This document shows positions 1 to 7,385 of a DNA stretch of 64,000 nucleotides, one piece after another. The notes beneath the pieces were generated by a model, which did no database searches, had not been told where the DNA came from, and saw only the letters and a list, made by a program, of their open reading frames with translations. The stretch comes from Pseudoalteromonas shioyasakiensis (lineage in GTDB: Bacteria; Pseudomonadota; Gammaproteobacteria; Enterobacterales; Alteromonadaceae). Location: NCBI GenBank assembly GCA_013391845.1, contig CP058414.1, forward strand, positions 2,218,501 through 2,282,500, given 5' to 3'. Every line of letters starts with the position of its first letter. Within the stretch, counting starts at the first letter, position 1. Made by a program: the position numbers and the translations under genes.

Positions 1-2
1 AT

Positions 3-281
3 TTAAAAAATCAAGCACCGACAGAAAAGTTTGACCAAAGCTTTTTTAATTACCCTGAAAGTGATGATGCATCAAATAACCTATTTGGATATTACTTTCA
101 ATCACCTACCGGTTTACCTTGGGCTATTGAGGTTGGAGCTGAGTGGGCACATCCAAAAGAGAAAGTTGATATAACATTAGCTTACAGCGAATTCAAAATA
201 TTTGCAGAGTCATCTGGGCGTGAAAGCACACTTTGGTTTAATAGTGCAAAGCTGGCAAATGTTATTTTACGAGGAGAATAA
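3..281 (+). CDS. LruC domain-containing protein, C-terminal fragment
   Basis: This is an open frame entering from the left edge and ending at the TAA at 279-281, so only about 92 C-terminal residues are visible. They contain the pattern PWAIEVGAEWAHPKEKVDI, followed by a YSEF stretch and a tryptophan near the end. This resembles the end of the LruC/DUF4842 domain found in large surface or secreted proteins of Bacteroidetes and marine gammaproteobacteria. The function is unknown. The stop lies two bases before the next ATG, and the last codons supply that gene's GAGGAG ribosome site, so the two are probably one operon. The family call rests on motif recall only. Confidence 0.6.
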   Translation, partial: LKNQAPTEKFDQSFFNYPESDDASNNLFGYYFQSPTGLPWAIEVGAEWAHPKEKVDITLAYSEFKIFAESSGRESTLWFNSAKLANVILRGE

Positions 282-283
282 TC

Positions 284-757
284 ATGAAATATTATACTTT
301 AATAACTTTTAGCCTAATGTTGTCTGCATGTGGTGGTGGCGAAAGCAACTCATCAATTAAGACTGAAAGTGCTATACAGACACCCACCACAAGTACAGCT
401 ACTGAAACAACTGGAACAGATATAAGTGTAGAAACAGAGACAATGGCGGACTTAATGATTGAACCGGAATTTGATTTAAGTAGCAAAATGGAACTAAGCG
501 TAGATGTTGATTTAAACATGGGTGATAGCAGAGCGTATGTAAATATTTGTCTAAAAGGTGATGATAACAGAGCAGATTACAGCCAGTGCTTACTGCGTGC
601 TCCATTAAAACAAAGCAAATTGTTATCTAGTGTGATGCTTGCAAACAATGCGATACAGCTGGTGGCTGAAGTGTGGTTTTATGACTCTCAAAATGAGCCT
701 CTACGTTTTTATTGGCAGTATGATGATAGGCAACCATCCGTGTTTAGTATTCGCTAA
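284..757 (+). CDS. Small hypothetical lipoprotein
   Basis: This 157-residue protein starts with a lipoprotein signal: a short hydrophobic stretch, then LSAC (cysteine 16) and a GGG linker. The lipidated cysteine would anchor it to a membrane. Residues 20-55 are Ser/Thr/Glu-rich low complexity, typical of a tether. The rest (about 60-157) is a small folded-looking region with two cysteines, near CLKGDD and YSQCLL. I do not recognise the family. It starts two bases after the LruC-domain gene and its ribosome site (GAGGAG) lies inside that gene, so it is probably translated together with it and may be its membrane-attached partner. The partnership is inferred from position only. Confidence 0.75.
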   Translation: MKYYTLITFSLMLSACGGGESNSSIKTESAIQTPTTSTATETTGTDISVETETMADLMIEPEFDLSSKMELSVDVDLNMGDSRAYVNICLKGDDNRADYSQCLLRAPLKQSKLLSSVMLANNAIQLVAEVWFYDSQNEPLRFYWQYDDRQPSVFSIR

Positions 758-838
758 AATAAGTGATCGATATTATGTTTTTTTAAGTTTAATTTTAAGA
801 GACCGATTATTTTCAACAGCTTAAAATAGGATTTTGAT

Positions 839-2191
839 ATGCAATATATAGAAGAGGTACTGCAAACTGTAAAAGAGTCTAACCCAAACGAACAAGAGTT
901 TTATCAAGCTGTTGAAGAAGTGTTGACATCAATTAGTCAGGTAGTTGAAGCTAATAGTGAATATCGAGAACATGCTATATTAGAGCGATTAGTTGAGCCT
1001 GAAAGACAGGTAGTTTTTAGGGTACCTTGGCTTGATGACAATGGCAAAGTCAACGTTAACCGTGGTTTTAGAATTGAATTTAGCTCGACCCTAGGCCCAT
1101 ATAAAGGTGGCTTGCGTTTCCATCCGAGTGTTAATCAAAGTGTGGTTAAATTTTTAGGCTTTGAGCAAGTTTTAAAGAATTCACTGACAGATTTACCTTT
1201 AGGAGGAGCCAAAGGTGGTGCTGACTTTGATCCAAAAGGTAAAAGTGATAATGAAATTATGCGTTTTTGCCAGTCATACATGACAGAGCTTTATCGTCAC
1301 ATTGGTGCAAATACAGATGTTCCTGCTGGCGATATTGGTGTTGGCACTAAAGAAATAGGTTACTTATTTGGTCAATACAAACGCATCACTAATCAATTTC
1401 AAGGTGTACTTACCGGAAAATCAGAAATTATGGGTGGTTCAGCTTTAAGAACAGAAGCAACTGGCTATGGTATCGTTTATTTCTTGAGTGCAATGCTAGA
1501 TGCTAAAGGTGAGTCCTTAAGGGGTAAGAGGTGTTTAGTGTCTGGAGCTGGTAATGTTGCGCTATATCTGATGGAAAAACTCGATGAATATGATGCAATA
1601 ATACTAAGTTGTAGCGATTCAAAAGGTACACTGTATTGCAAGGATGGGCTTGACGTGAAATTAGTTAAGCATTTAAAGAAAGAAAAAGGAGCTGAGCTTA
1701 GGGATTATTTGAACAAGCATAAAGATGCTGAATTTACGCCTGTTAATCAATACCCTAGTGAAGGTCATCAAGTATGGCAATATGAAGCCGACATTGCACT
1801 TCCGTGTGCAACACAAAATGAAATTACCGAAAAAGATGCTTTAACACTTGTAGAAAATAACTGTTTGATCGTGTGTGAGGGCGCAAACATGCCAACCACA
1901 GTCGATGCGCTTAAAGTATTTAAAAAGCACAATGTCTTTTTAGGACCAAGCAAAGCAGCAAATGCGGGCGGTGTTGCTACGAGCCAATTTGAGATGGCTC
2001 AAAATGCAAGTATGCAAAAATGGCGGCCGAAACAAGTTGATGAAAAGCTTCAGCAAGTTATGAAGTCAATTTTTGATACTATTTCATCGACAGCTAAACA
2101 GTATTCTAATGAATACGACCTTGTACTTGGTGCGAATATAGCGGGGTTTGAAAGAGTTGCAGATGCAATGTTAAAACAAGGTGTTGTGTAA
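839..2191 (+). CDS. gdhA: NADP-specific glutamate dehydrogenase
   Basis: It interconverts 2-oxoglutarate plus ammonia and glutamate in the cytoplasm. The 450 residues match the usual length of the hexameric small-subunit type (E. coli GdhA is 447). The dehydrogenase core is visible: GGLRFHPSV near residue 91, the substrate-lysine segment LGGAKGGADFDP near 120-131, and the nucleotide-binding fold with SGAGNVA near 237. The C-terminal part contains GPSKAANAGGVATSQFEMAQN, typical of the family. It has a separate start from the lipoprotein upstream (82-base gap). An AGGAT-like ribosome site precedes the ATG. No neighbour suggests a special role. Confidence 0.95.
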   Translation: MQYIEEVLQTVKESNPNEQEFYQAVEEVLTSISQVVEANSEYREHAILERLVEPERQVVFRVPWLDDNGKVNVNRGFRIEFSSTLGPYKGGLRFHPSVNQSVVKFLGFEQVLKNSLTDLPLGGAKGGADFDPKGKSDNEIMRFCQSYMTELYRHIGANTDVPAGDIGVGTKEIGYLFGQYKRITNQFQGVLTGKSEIMGGSALRTEATGYGIVYFLSAMLDAKGESLRGKRCLVSGAGNVALYLMEKLDEYDAIILSCSDSKGTLYCKDGLDVKLVKHLKKEKGAELRDYLNKHKDAEFTPVNQYPSEGHQVWQYEADIALPCATQNEITEKDALTLVENNCLIVCEGANMPTTVDALKVFKKHNVFLGPSKAANAGGVATSQFEMAQNASMQKWRPKQVDEKLQQVMKSIFDTISSTAKQYSNEYDLVLGANIAGFERVADAMLKQGVV

Positions 2192-2239
2192 TGCTTCATA
2201 ATTAAAAAACATTCTTTTTAGTAATATAAAATGAAATAT

Positions 2240-2252
2240 AAAAAGACACCCA
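2240..2252. repeat. Left arm of 13-bp inverted flank of the RAYT gene
   Basis: The 13 bases AAAAAGACACCCA here are the exact reverse complement of 3491-3503, on the far side of the transposase gene. Next to this arm is an imperfect hairpin (2252-2272, ACTTTTAC against GTAAAAAGT). The rest of the 256-base gap between gdhA and the transposase is AT-rich with nothing else recognised. Confidence 0.6.
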
Positions 2253-2447
2253 CTTTTACTTATGTAAAAAGTAGGTTGTCACAGCCTTTGGTTGAGCACA
2301 TTATATATACAAATGATATTTAGTTCTTTTTCACTATTTGAATTTAAGTTTTAGTTATTAATTTTAGCTAAAATAAAATTCAGAACGTAGACATTTACGA
2401 TTTATAAAAATAGAGAAATAAAAGAAGTGATTGTATAGTTTTAGAAT

Positions 2448-3422
2448 TTAGCAAAACAAAGCTTGGCTATTAGCTATTGAGCTTCTTCGTTTTCTTTGCA
2501 TGTGTATTGCATGAGCTGTAATTGCTTGCTCTTTACCAGCTGCATTTTTAAATGAACGTGTAAATGAGGTCGTGAGTGAAAGCCAGTTGCTAGCACTTAT
2601 ATTTAACCTTTCTATAATTGGGGCCGCTTCATCAGGTATTTTACCTGGTTTATTATTTTGTATAGAGCGGCCAGTCCAATCAACGAGTTGCAGGTATGTT
2701 TTTAGGTCAAATGGCAGACCTTTAGGTGTACGTTTATGTTGCTCACCAGCAAAGCGCATGAGTGCTTTCGGTTGCTTACCTGTTTCAGATGATTGAATTC
2801 GCATTTTAATACTTGTGTAGTCGGACTTTTCTGGTAAATCAGCTGCTTTGGCTCTAATCGGGTTTAAGTCAACATAAGCAAGACAAGCAGCAAGCGCAGC
2901 TTCATCTAGCAAAGCTTGTGATTTGAAACGGCCTTCCCAAAATCGCCCTTTGCAACCATCTTCTTTATTGGCCTTTCGAGCAATACCTTCATTAAGAACT
3001 CGCATAAACCAACTAATACTGCTTAGCCTTTCTCGATAAATATTAATTCGAGCATTTAGAGCTGCGAGCTCCGCCTGTGTAAGTAATTCACCACTTAAAT
3101 ACCGCTGACATAAAAAAGAGCTTTTAAACAACTTGTGCCACCTTATAAGAATAGCTTTATTATTTAATCGCTTAGATTTTTCTAAATTAACATGGAGTAC
3201 CAAATGAGTGTGATTGCTCATAACAGCATAAGCACAAATATCAATACAAAATATATTGCCAAGCTGAAGTAATTTCGTTTCAACCCAATCGCGCCGGTGC
3301 TCATAAGAGCGACCAGTAAGTGAGTCTTTTCCACATAAATAAGCGCGGCGAACGCAACGTGAAATACAGTGGTAATAAGGTGTGTTTGAAAGGCTAATTA
3401 AGTTCTTCCGTGGTGTTGCCAT
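2448..3422 (-). CDS. REP-associated tyrosine transposase (RAYT, Y1 family)
   Basis: This is a single-strand DNA transposase-like protein of the IS200/IS605-related Y1 superfamily, 324 residues from the ATG at 3422. The HUH metal site is visible as SNHTHLVLHV near residue 70. The likely nucleophile tyrosine is in AYVDLNPIRA near 187. The N-terminal phrase TPYYHCISRCVRRAYLCG and the LVDWTGR segment are typical of RAYT proteins. The frame extends five codons upstream, but GGAGGAG lies 5-11 bases before the ATG at 3422, so that start is preferred. RAYT genes are usually single-copy chromosomal genes linked to short palindromic repeats. The 13-bp inverted repeat at 2240-2252 and 3491-3503 fits this. 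It looks intact. Confidence 0.85.
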   Translation of the reverse strand: MATPRKNLISLSNTPYYHCISRCVRRAYLCGKDSLTGRSYEHRRDWVETKLLQLGNIFCIDICAYAVMSNHTHLVLHVNLEKSKRLNNKAILIRWHKLFKSSFLCQRYLSGELLTQAELAALNARINIYRERLSSISWFMRVLNEGIARKANKEDGCKGRFWEGRFKSQALLDEAALAACLAYVDLNPIRAKAADLPEKSDYTSIKMRIQSSETGKQPKALMRFAGEQHKRTPKGLPFDLKTYLQLVDWTGRSIQNNKPGKIPDEAAPIIERLNISASNWLSLTTSFTRSFKNAAGKEQAITAHAIHMQRKRRSSIANSQALFC

Positions 3423-3490
3423 GCTCTTCTCCTCCATGAGTTGAACATTTTAAGTTTAGTCATAATTTTGAGAAGTGAGAAATATTAAGT

Positions 3491-3503
3491 TGGGTGTCTT
3501 TTT
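3491..3503. repeat. Right arm of 13-bp inverted flank of the RAYT gene
   Basis: TGGGTGTCTTTTT is the reverse complement of 2240-2252. A further partial direct copy of the core, TGGGTGTCTA, lies at 3553-3562. The core GGGTGTC may be the recognition tag of this transposase. That is inference. Confidence 0.6.
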
Positions 3504-3617
3504 TAAATTTATTCTTTAGAAATAGAGTTGAGTTTCCTCTTTAGAATTAAAATGGGTGTCTAAATATCTTTTCATAACATGGGAGTCCTAATAAATAGGA
3601 GTCATAATAAATTTAAA

Positions 3618-3639
3618 AAGCTCAGGCGTTGCTGAGCTT
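3618..3639 (-). terminator. Rho-independent terminator after the acyl-CoA synthetase gene
   Basis: An 8-bp stem (3618-3625 with 3632-3639) has a 6-base loop. On the minus strand it is followed by a T-rich tract. It lies 35 bases past the stop of the gene at 3674-5389. Confidence 0.75.
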
Positions 3640-3673
3640 GGTTGAAATTAGGTTGTATTTTGCAAGCAAATGA

Positions 3674-5389
3674 TTACGAAAAAGCTTTTTCGCTGAGGAG
3701 TTCTTGCATTTGTTCGCGCATTTTGAATTTTTGTAGTTTACCAGTCACTGTCATTGGGTATTCTTCAACAAAGCGAATGTATTTTGGTACTTTGAAATAG
3801 GCAAGTTTGTCTTTTAAAAATTCGCGAATGGCATTTTCATCAAGCACTGCATCATCTTTGGGTTGTATCCAAGCGCAGACTTCTTCACCATATTTTTCAT
3901 CGCTAATACCAAAAATTGCTGCATCTTGAATGCCGGGGTAGGTATACAGAACCTCTTCAATTTCTCTTGGGTATATGTTTTCGCCACCGCGGATAATCAT
4001 GTCTTTGATACGACCAACTATTGCAACAAATCCATCTTTATCCATTACACCTAGATCACCAGAATGTAACCAGCCTTCTTTATCGATAGTTGCGTTAGTT
4101 TTTTCTTCGTCGTTCCAATAACAACGCATAATGCCTGCGCCACGGCTACATACTTCACCGGGTATACCTACTTTTTGTACGTCGCCTGATTCGTCGATGA
4201 TTTTAACTTCAGTATGTGCTAATGCACGGCCTACCGTGGTCACTTGTTTTTCTAGCGGTGAATCGGTTTCTGTAACATTATTGATAGGGCTACATTCAGT
4301 TTGACCATAGCCAATTACCACTTCTGTCATATGCATCAAAGTATGAACTTTACGCATTACTTGTTCAGGACACGTAGAACCGGCCATAACACCTGTACGT
4401 AGGCTAGATAAATCGTAGTTTGCGAATTCTTTGAGTTCTAACTCGGCAATAAACATGGTCGGTACACCATGTAAACCAGTGCAACGTTCTTTTTCAACCA
4501 CTTCAAGGGTTGTTTTAGGATCAAATGAATCACCAGGAAAAACCGCAGTGGCACCTTTACTTATACATACTAAATTACCAAGCACCATACCAAAGCAATG
4601 ATAAAGGGGCACAGGTATACAAAGTTTATCCATATGAGTAAGTTTCATCGCTTGTGCCATTAAAAAACCATTATTCAAGATGTTTTTATGCGATAAAGTA
4701 GCTCCTTTTGGATTACCTGTGGTACCAGAAGTAAATTGAATATTGATATCTTGGTCACAATGCAAAGTGGCAGCAATTGCATCAAGCTCTAGCTTATGGG
4801 CATCTGTAGCGCGTTGCATAATATCGCTAAAACTAAACATCCCAAGTGCTGGCTCGTTACCAATTCGAATTATGTTTTTTAAATGTGGTAGAGCGCTTAA
4901 ATTTAATTCACCAGGTTCTGAATTACTAAGCTCAGGCGCTAGTGCATTGAGCATGCTAATATAATTACTCGCTTTAAACTCACTTGCTGTGATAAGTGTT
5001 GAACATTCAACACTGTTCAGAGCGTATTTTAACTCGTTTGGTCGGTATGCAGGGTTAATGCATACCATTATTGCCCCAATCTTGGCTGTGGCAAATTGGG
5101 TTAAGCACCATTCAATATTATTAGGTGACCAAATGCCTACACGGTCACCAGGTTTAACACCGATAGCTAACAACCCCATGGCAAGCTGATTAATCTGATG
5201 TTGATATTGTTTATAAGTTAAACGGATCTGTTGATGATGAACCACTATAGCGGGGTGTTCTGGGTAATTGTCGACAATATCATCAAGATACTGCCCGATT
5301 GTTTTATCTATCAAAGGACTGTCTGTGCAACCTTTATAATAACTATGAGAAAGTGGAAGCGCATTACTTTGTGTGTTCTTTGTCTGCAT
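3674..5389 (-). CDS. AMP-binding acyl-CoA synthetase (ACSF2/FadD-like)
   Basis: It is predicted to activate a fatty or other carboxylic acid to its CoA thioester using ATP. The 571 residues carry the adenylate-forming motifs: P-loop IQFTSGTTGNPKGATLSH near residue 215, the GYGQTECSP substrate/ATP segment near 360, GWLHSGDLG near 440, GRIKDMIIRGGENIYP near 460, and the C-terminal lysine in TVTGKLQKFKM near 550. Overall it most resembles medium-chain ACSF2-type enzymes. No chain-length specificity can be read from sequence. GGAGAT precedes the ATG. It is monocistronic, with its own terminator. A TTGTCGACAA palindrome lies 109 bases upstream of the start and another inside the 5' coding end. Confidence 0.88.
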   Translation of the reverse strand: MQTKNTQSNALPLSHSYYKGCTDSPLIDKTIGQYLDDIVDNYPEHPAIVVHHQQIRLTYKQYQHQINQLAMGLLAIGVKPGDRVGIWSPNNIEWCLTQFATAKIGAIMVCINPAYRPNELKYALNSVECSTLITASEFKASNYISMLNALAPELSNSEPGELNLSALPHLKNIIRIGNEPALGMFSFSDIMQRATDAHKLELDAIAATLHCDQDINIQFTSGTTGNPKGATLSHKNILNNGFLMAQAMKLTHMDKLCIPVPLYHCFGMVLGNLVCISKGATAVFPGDSFDPKTTLEVVEKERCTGLHGVPTMFIAELELKEFANYDLSSLRTGVMAGSTCPEQVMRKVHTLMHMTEVVIGYGQTECSPINNVTETDSPLEKQVTTVGRALAHTEVKIIDESGDVQKVGIPGEVCSRGAGIMRCYWNDEEKTNATIDKEGWLHSGDLGVMDKDGFVAIVGRIKDMIIRGGENIYPREIEEVLYTYPGIQDAAIFGISDEKYGEEVCAWIQPKDDAVLDENAIREFLKDKLAYFKVPKYIRFVEEYPMTVTGKLQKFKMREQMQELLSEKAFS

Positions 5390-5580
5390 TGTTATCTCCG
5401 TGTCCGGTTAATTTGTTGTCGTGGACTTGATGCAAAAGAATTGAAAAACATTGTGGGTGATTTTCAAAACATGCGTACCTAATTAACTAAACATAGATTG
5501 TCGACAAATAAAAGCTATATAAGACTAATGTACAGAGGGATTTTGAGATTACAGAAAAGTAAATGGAATCGTGGGTATAA

Positions 5581-5602
5581 AAAACGTGCCGAAGCACGTT
5601 TT
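5581..5602. terminator. Bidirectional terminator downstream of the DUF3010 gene
   Basis: A 9-bp stem, AAAACGTGC/GCACGTTTT, closes a CGAA tetraloop. It lies ten bases past the stop of the minus-strand gene at 5612. The A/T ends let it work on either strand. Confidence 0.8.
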
Positions 5603-5611
5603 ATTGTTAGG

Positions 5612-6058
5612 TTATTGTTCGTCTTGCTTATATGTCTTACGCATTAGGTATACATAGGCACTGATAAAGGCATTTTCCTGGAACTTCTTAAGGCCTGTAT
5701 CTTCGAAATCGATAGGTAAGGGGTTACGTTTTAGCTGCTCTTTAATTGTCGTTGCAGAAAAAATCTGTACATCCAATTCGTCAATCAGCTGAATAGCTGT
5801 TTCCATTTTAAAGCCTTTCGCGCTTCCGGCGAACTTACCTTTTGGCTGACGCTCTTTAATCGCAACAGAGTCAATTTGATAATCTTGCATTAGCTTTCTA
5901 AAATCAAACTGAAACTTACGCATAACCTCAGTGTCATTACCATTTGCTAAAGTAAAGCGTGTTTGTCTGATGTCACGGATATCAAATACATCATTGTCTT
6001 TGGTTAAAATACAAAGTAGTACGTCACTACCTGTGATTTCTACACCGCATGTTCTCAT
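5612..6058 (-). CDS. DUF3010 family protein
   Basis: This is a small cytoplasmic protein (148 residues from the preferred start) of the DUF3010 family, which has no assigned function. It opens with CGVEITGSDVLL and has the conserved-looking segment AIKERQPKGKFAGSAKGFKMET in the middle. The opening Gly-x-Glu pattern and layout resemble RNase H-like folds, but I would not infer activity. An upstream ATG at 6064 is possible, but the AGAGA ribosome site sits directly against it and is better spaced for the ATG at 6058. It has a clear terminator downstream and an independent gene upstream on the same strand. Confidence 0.8.
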   Translation of the reverse strand: MRTCGVEITGSDVLLCILTKDNDVFDIRDIRQTRFTLANGNDTEVMRKFQFDFRKLMQDYQIDSVAIKERQPKGKFAGSAKGFKMETAIQLIDELDVQIFSATTIKEQLKRNPLPIDFEDTGLKKFQENAFISAYVYLMRKTYKQDEQ

Positions 6059-6122
6059 GGTCATTCTCTAAATAACTTAATTTGCGCAATTATAGCAAGT
6101 AACGTTATGAAAAACAGTTGCT

Positions 6123-7136
6123 TTAAAAATGAATTTTTATAGCAATAATACTGTGGTCACTGACACTGATATCTTCGATTAATTGTGTCGGTGAAATATG
6201 TTTGTCATAACTTTCATAGTCGAGCGTTTTAACCTTAGAAACTTGGCACTCAGGGTTAAAATGCGCTGAGGCGAGAATGTAATCAAGCACATTACCTTTC
6301 CCTTGGTAATAATGGCTGAAGGGTTTTGATTTATTCTCATTAAAACAGCGGCTAAACTCAAAGCTGTCTGTTAAACCAACAACGGGTTCGTTATGTTCTA
6401 TGCAGGGTTCACAACGAGTTGGGTGAAAACCTTGAGTCATAAATGACAATGTCGGACTGGTAAGTACATCATTAAAATCACCCATAACTAATGTTGCACA
6501 CTGTTTTTCTCGCTGGGTTTTAAGGGCGTCATAATAAACAATCGATGCTTCTAGTGATCGTGAAATTTGTGATTGCATGGTGCCAACTGTCTGGTGTAGC
6601 AACTGCAAAAGTGGATCTTCAAGGTTATGTATATTAAGTATGTGCGCCATTGACTGCACTCGTTGTGATTTAAAATGAACCACATAAAAGCAAACTTCAC
6701 CAAATTCAGGAAGGTCAATTAAACACTTAATAGGTGTGCGATTAAATTTGAACTCGTTTTGATTATTTAAATACTCAAGTAATTCGGGGCAAGGTGCTAG
6801 TGCCTCAACTGATTTAAATGGGTATTTACTTGCAATTGCAACCACAGGGTTGAACAATACTTGCGGGTACAACGCATCATGAGATGGGTTATCGACTGTT
6901 TTAAAGTAGTCATAGCCAGCTTCTTTACATTGAACTTCTAAGGCATGTTGACTAAACACTTCTTGAAATGCCACCACATCCGGGCTTGATTCACTCAAAA
7001 AATTAGCAACAAACAATTGTTTTTGTTGCCACTGAGTTTTGTTATACCGCTCATGCAATTGATAAAACGAGTAGGGGGGCGCGGTATAATTTAATAAGTT
7101 AAACGTTGCAAACTTGAAAGAACGCGAGTTTGACAT
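6123..7136 (-). CDS. Endonuclease/exonuclease/phosphatase (EEP) family protein
   Basis: This is a 337-residue metal-dependent hydrolase of the EEP (DNase I-like) fold. The ordered motifs are visible: KFATFNLLN at 7-15 (Asn ligand), DVVAFQEV near 54 (catalytic Glu), HFKSQR near 150, VMGDFNDVLTS near 220 (Asp/Asn pair), LDYILAS near 285 and SDHSIIAI near 327 (catalytic His). It could cut DNA, sugar phosphates or phospholipids, and the substrate cannot be named. There is no signal peptide. AAGGT precedes the ATG. It shares a direction with the DUF3010 gene, but a 58-base gap separates them. Confidence 0.85.
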   Translation of the reverse strand: MSNSRSFKFATFNLLNYTAPPYSFYQLHERYNKTQWQQKQLFVANFLSESSPDVVAFQEVFSQHALEVQCKEAGYDYFKTVDNPSHDALYPQVLFNPVVAIASKYPFKSVEALAPCPELLEYLNNQNEFKFNRTPIKCLIDLPEFGEVCFYVVHFKSQRVQSMAHILNIHNLEDPLLQLLHQTVGTMQSQISRSLEASIVYYDALKTQREKQCATLVMGDFNDVLTSPTLSFMTQGFHPTRCEPCIEHNEPVVGLTDSFEFSRCFNENKSKPFSHYYQGKGNVLDYILASAHFNPECQVSKVKTLDYESYDKHISPTQLIEDISVSDHSIIAIKIHF

Positions 7137-7284
7137 CTTGATTACCTTAAAAGTATTAACTCATTAAGTATGAAATGAGTTAACTAATTGTCAATTTAGT
7201 CTTCTAATTACTTGTATTTGAGTACGTGAGCGGCGACAATGGTCGCTTGTATTTGCGAAGACTCAGTAAATACGAGCTTAATTA

Positions 7285-7310
7285 GCAATGCTTATTCGTA
7301 AAAGCGTTGC
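7285..7310 (+). promoter_or_regulatory. thrS leader hairpin 1, tRNA-Thr anticodon-like (CGT loop)
   Basis: The stem 7285-7293/7302-7310 has 9 pairs, one of them G-U. It closes the loop ATTCGTAA. The loop holds TT-CGT-AA, the arrangement of a tRNA-Thr(CGU) anticodon loop (U33, anticodon, A37). In E. coli, ThrRS represses its own translation by binding two such arms in the thrS leader. This would correspond to the distal arm. Confidence 0.65.
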
Positions 7311-7344
7311 AGAGTTACTTAAAATTAATTTTAAAATATTACAT

Positions 7345-7365
7345 GTGATGCATTGTAGGCATCAC
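7345..7365 (+). promoter_or_regulatory. thrS leader hairpin 2, tRNA-Thr anticodon-like (TGT loop)
   Basis: A perfect 7-bp stem, GTGATGC/GCATCAC, closes the 7-base loop ATTGTAG. A 7-base loop with T at position 33, then TGT, then A is the geometry of a tRNA-Thr(UGU) anticodon arm. It ends 20 bases before the thrS ATG, just upstream of the AAGGAT ribosome site. A bound synthetase would therefore block ribosome entry. It is separated from hairpin 1 by an AT-rich 34-base linker. Confidence 0.65.
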
Positions 7366-7385
7366 CACTGTATTAAGGATGTATA

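Noticed and set aside
378..386. AGACACCCA inside the lipoprotein gene, like the RAYT flank
   Set aside because: A nine-base match within coding sequence with no adjacent hairpin is compatible with chance.
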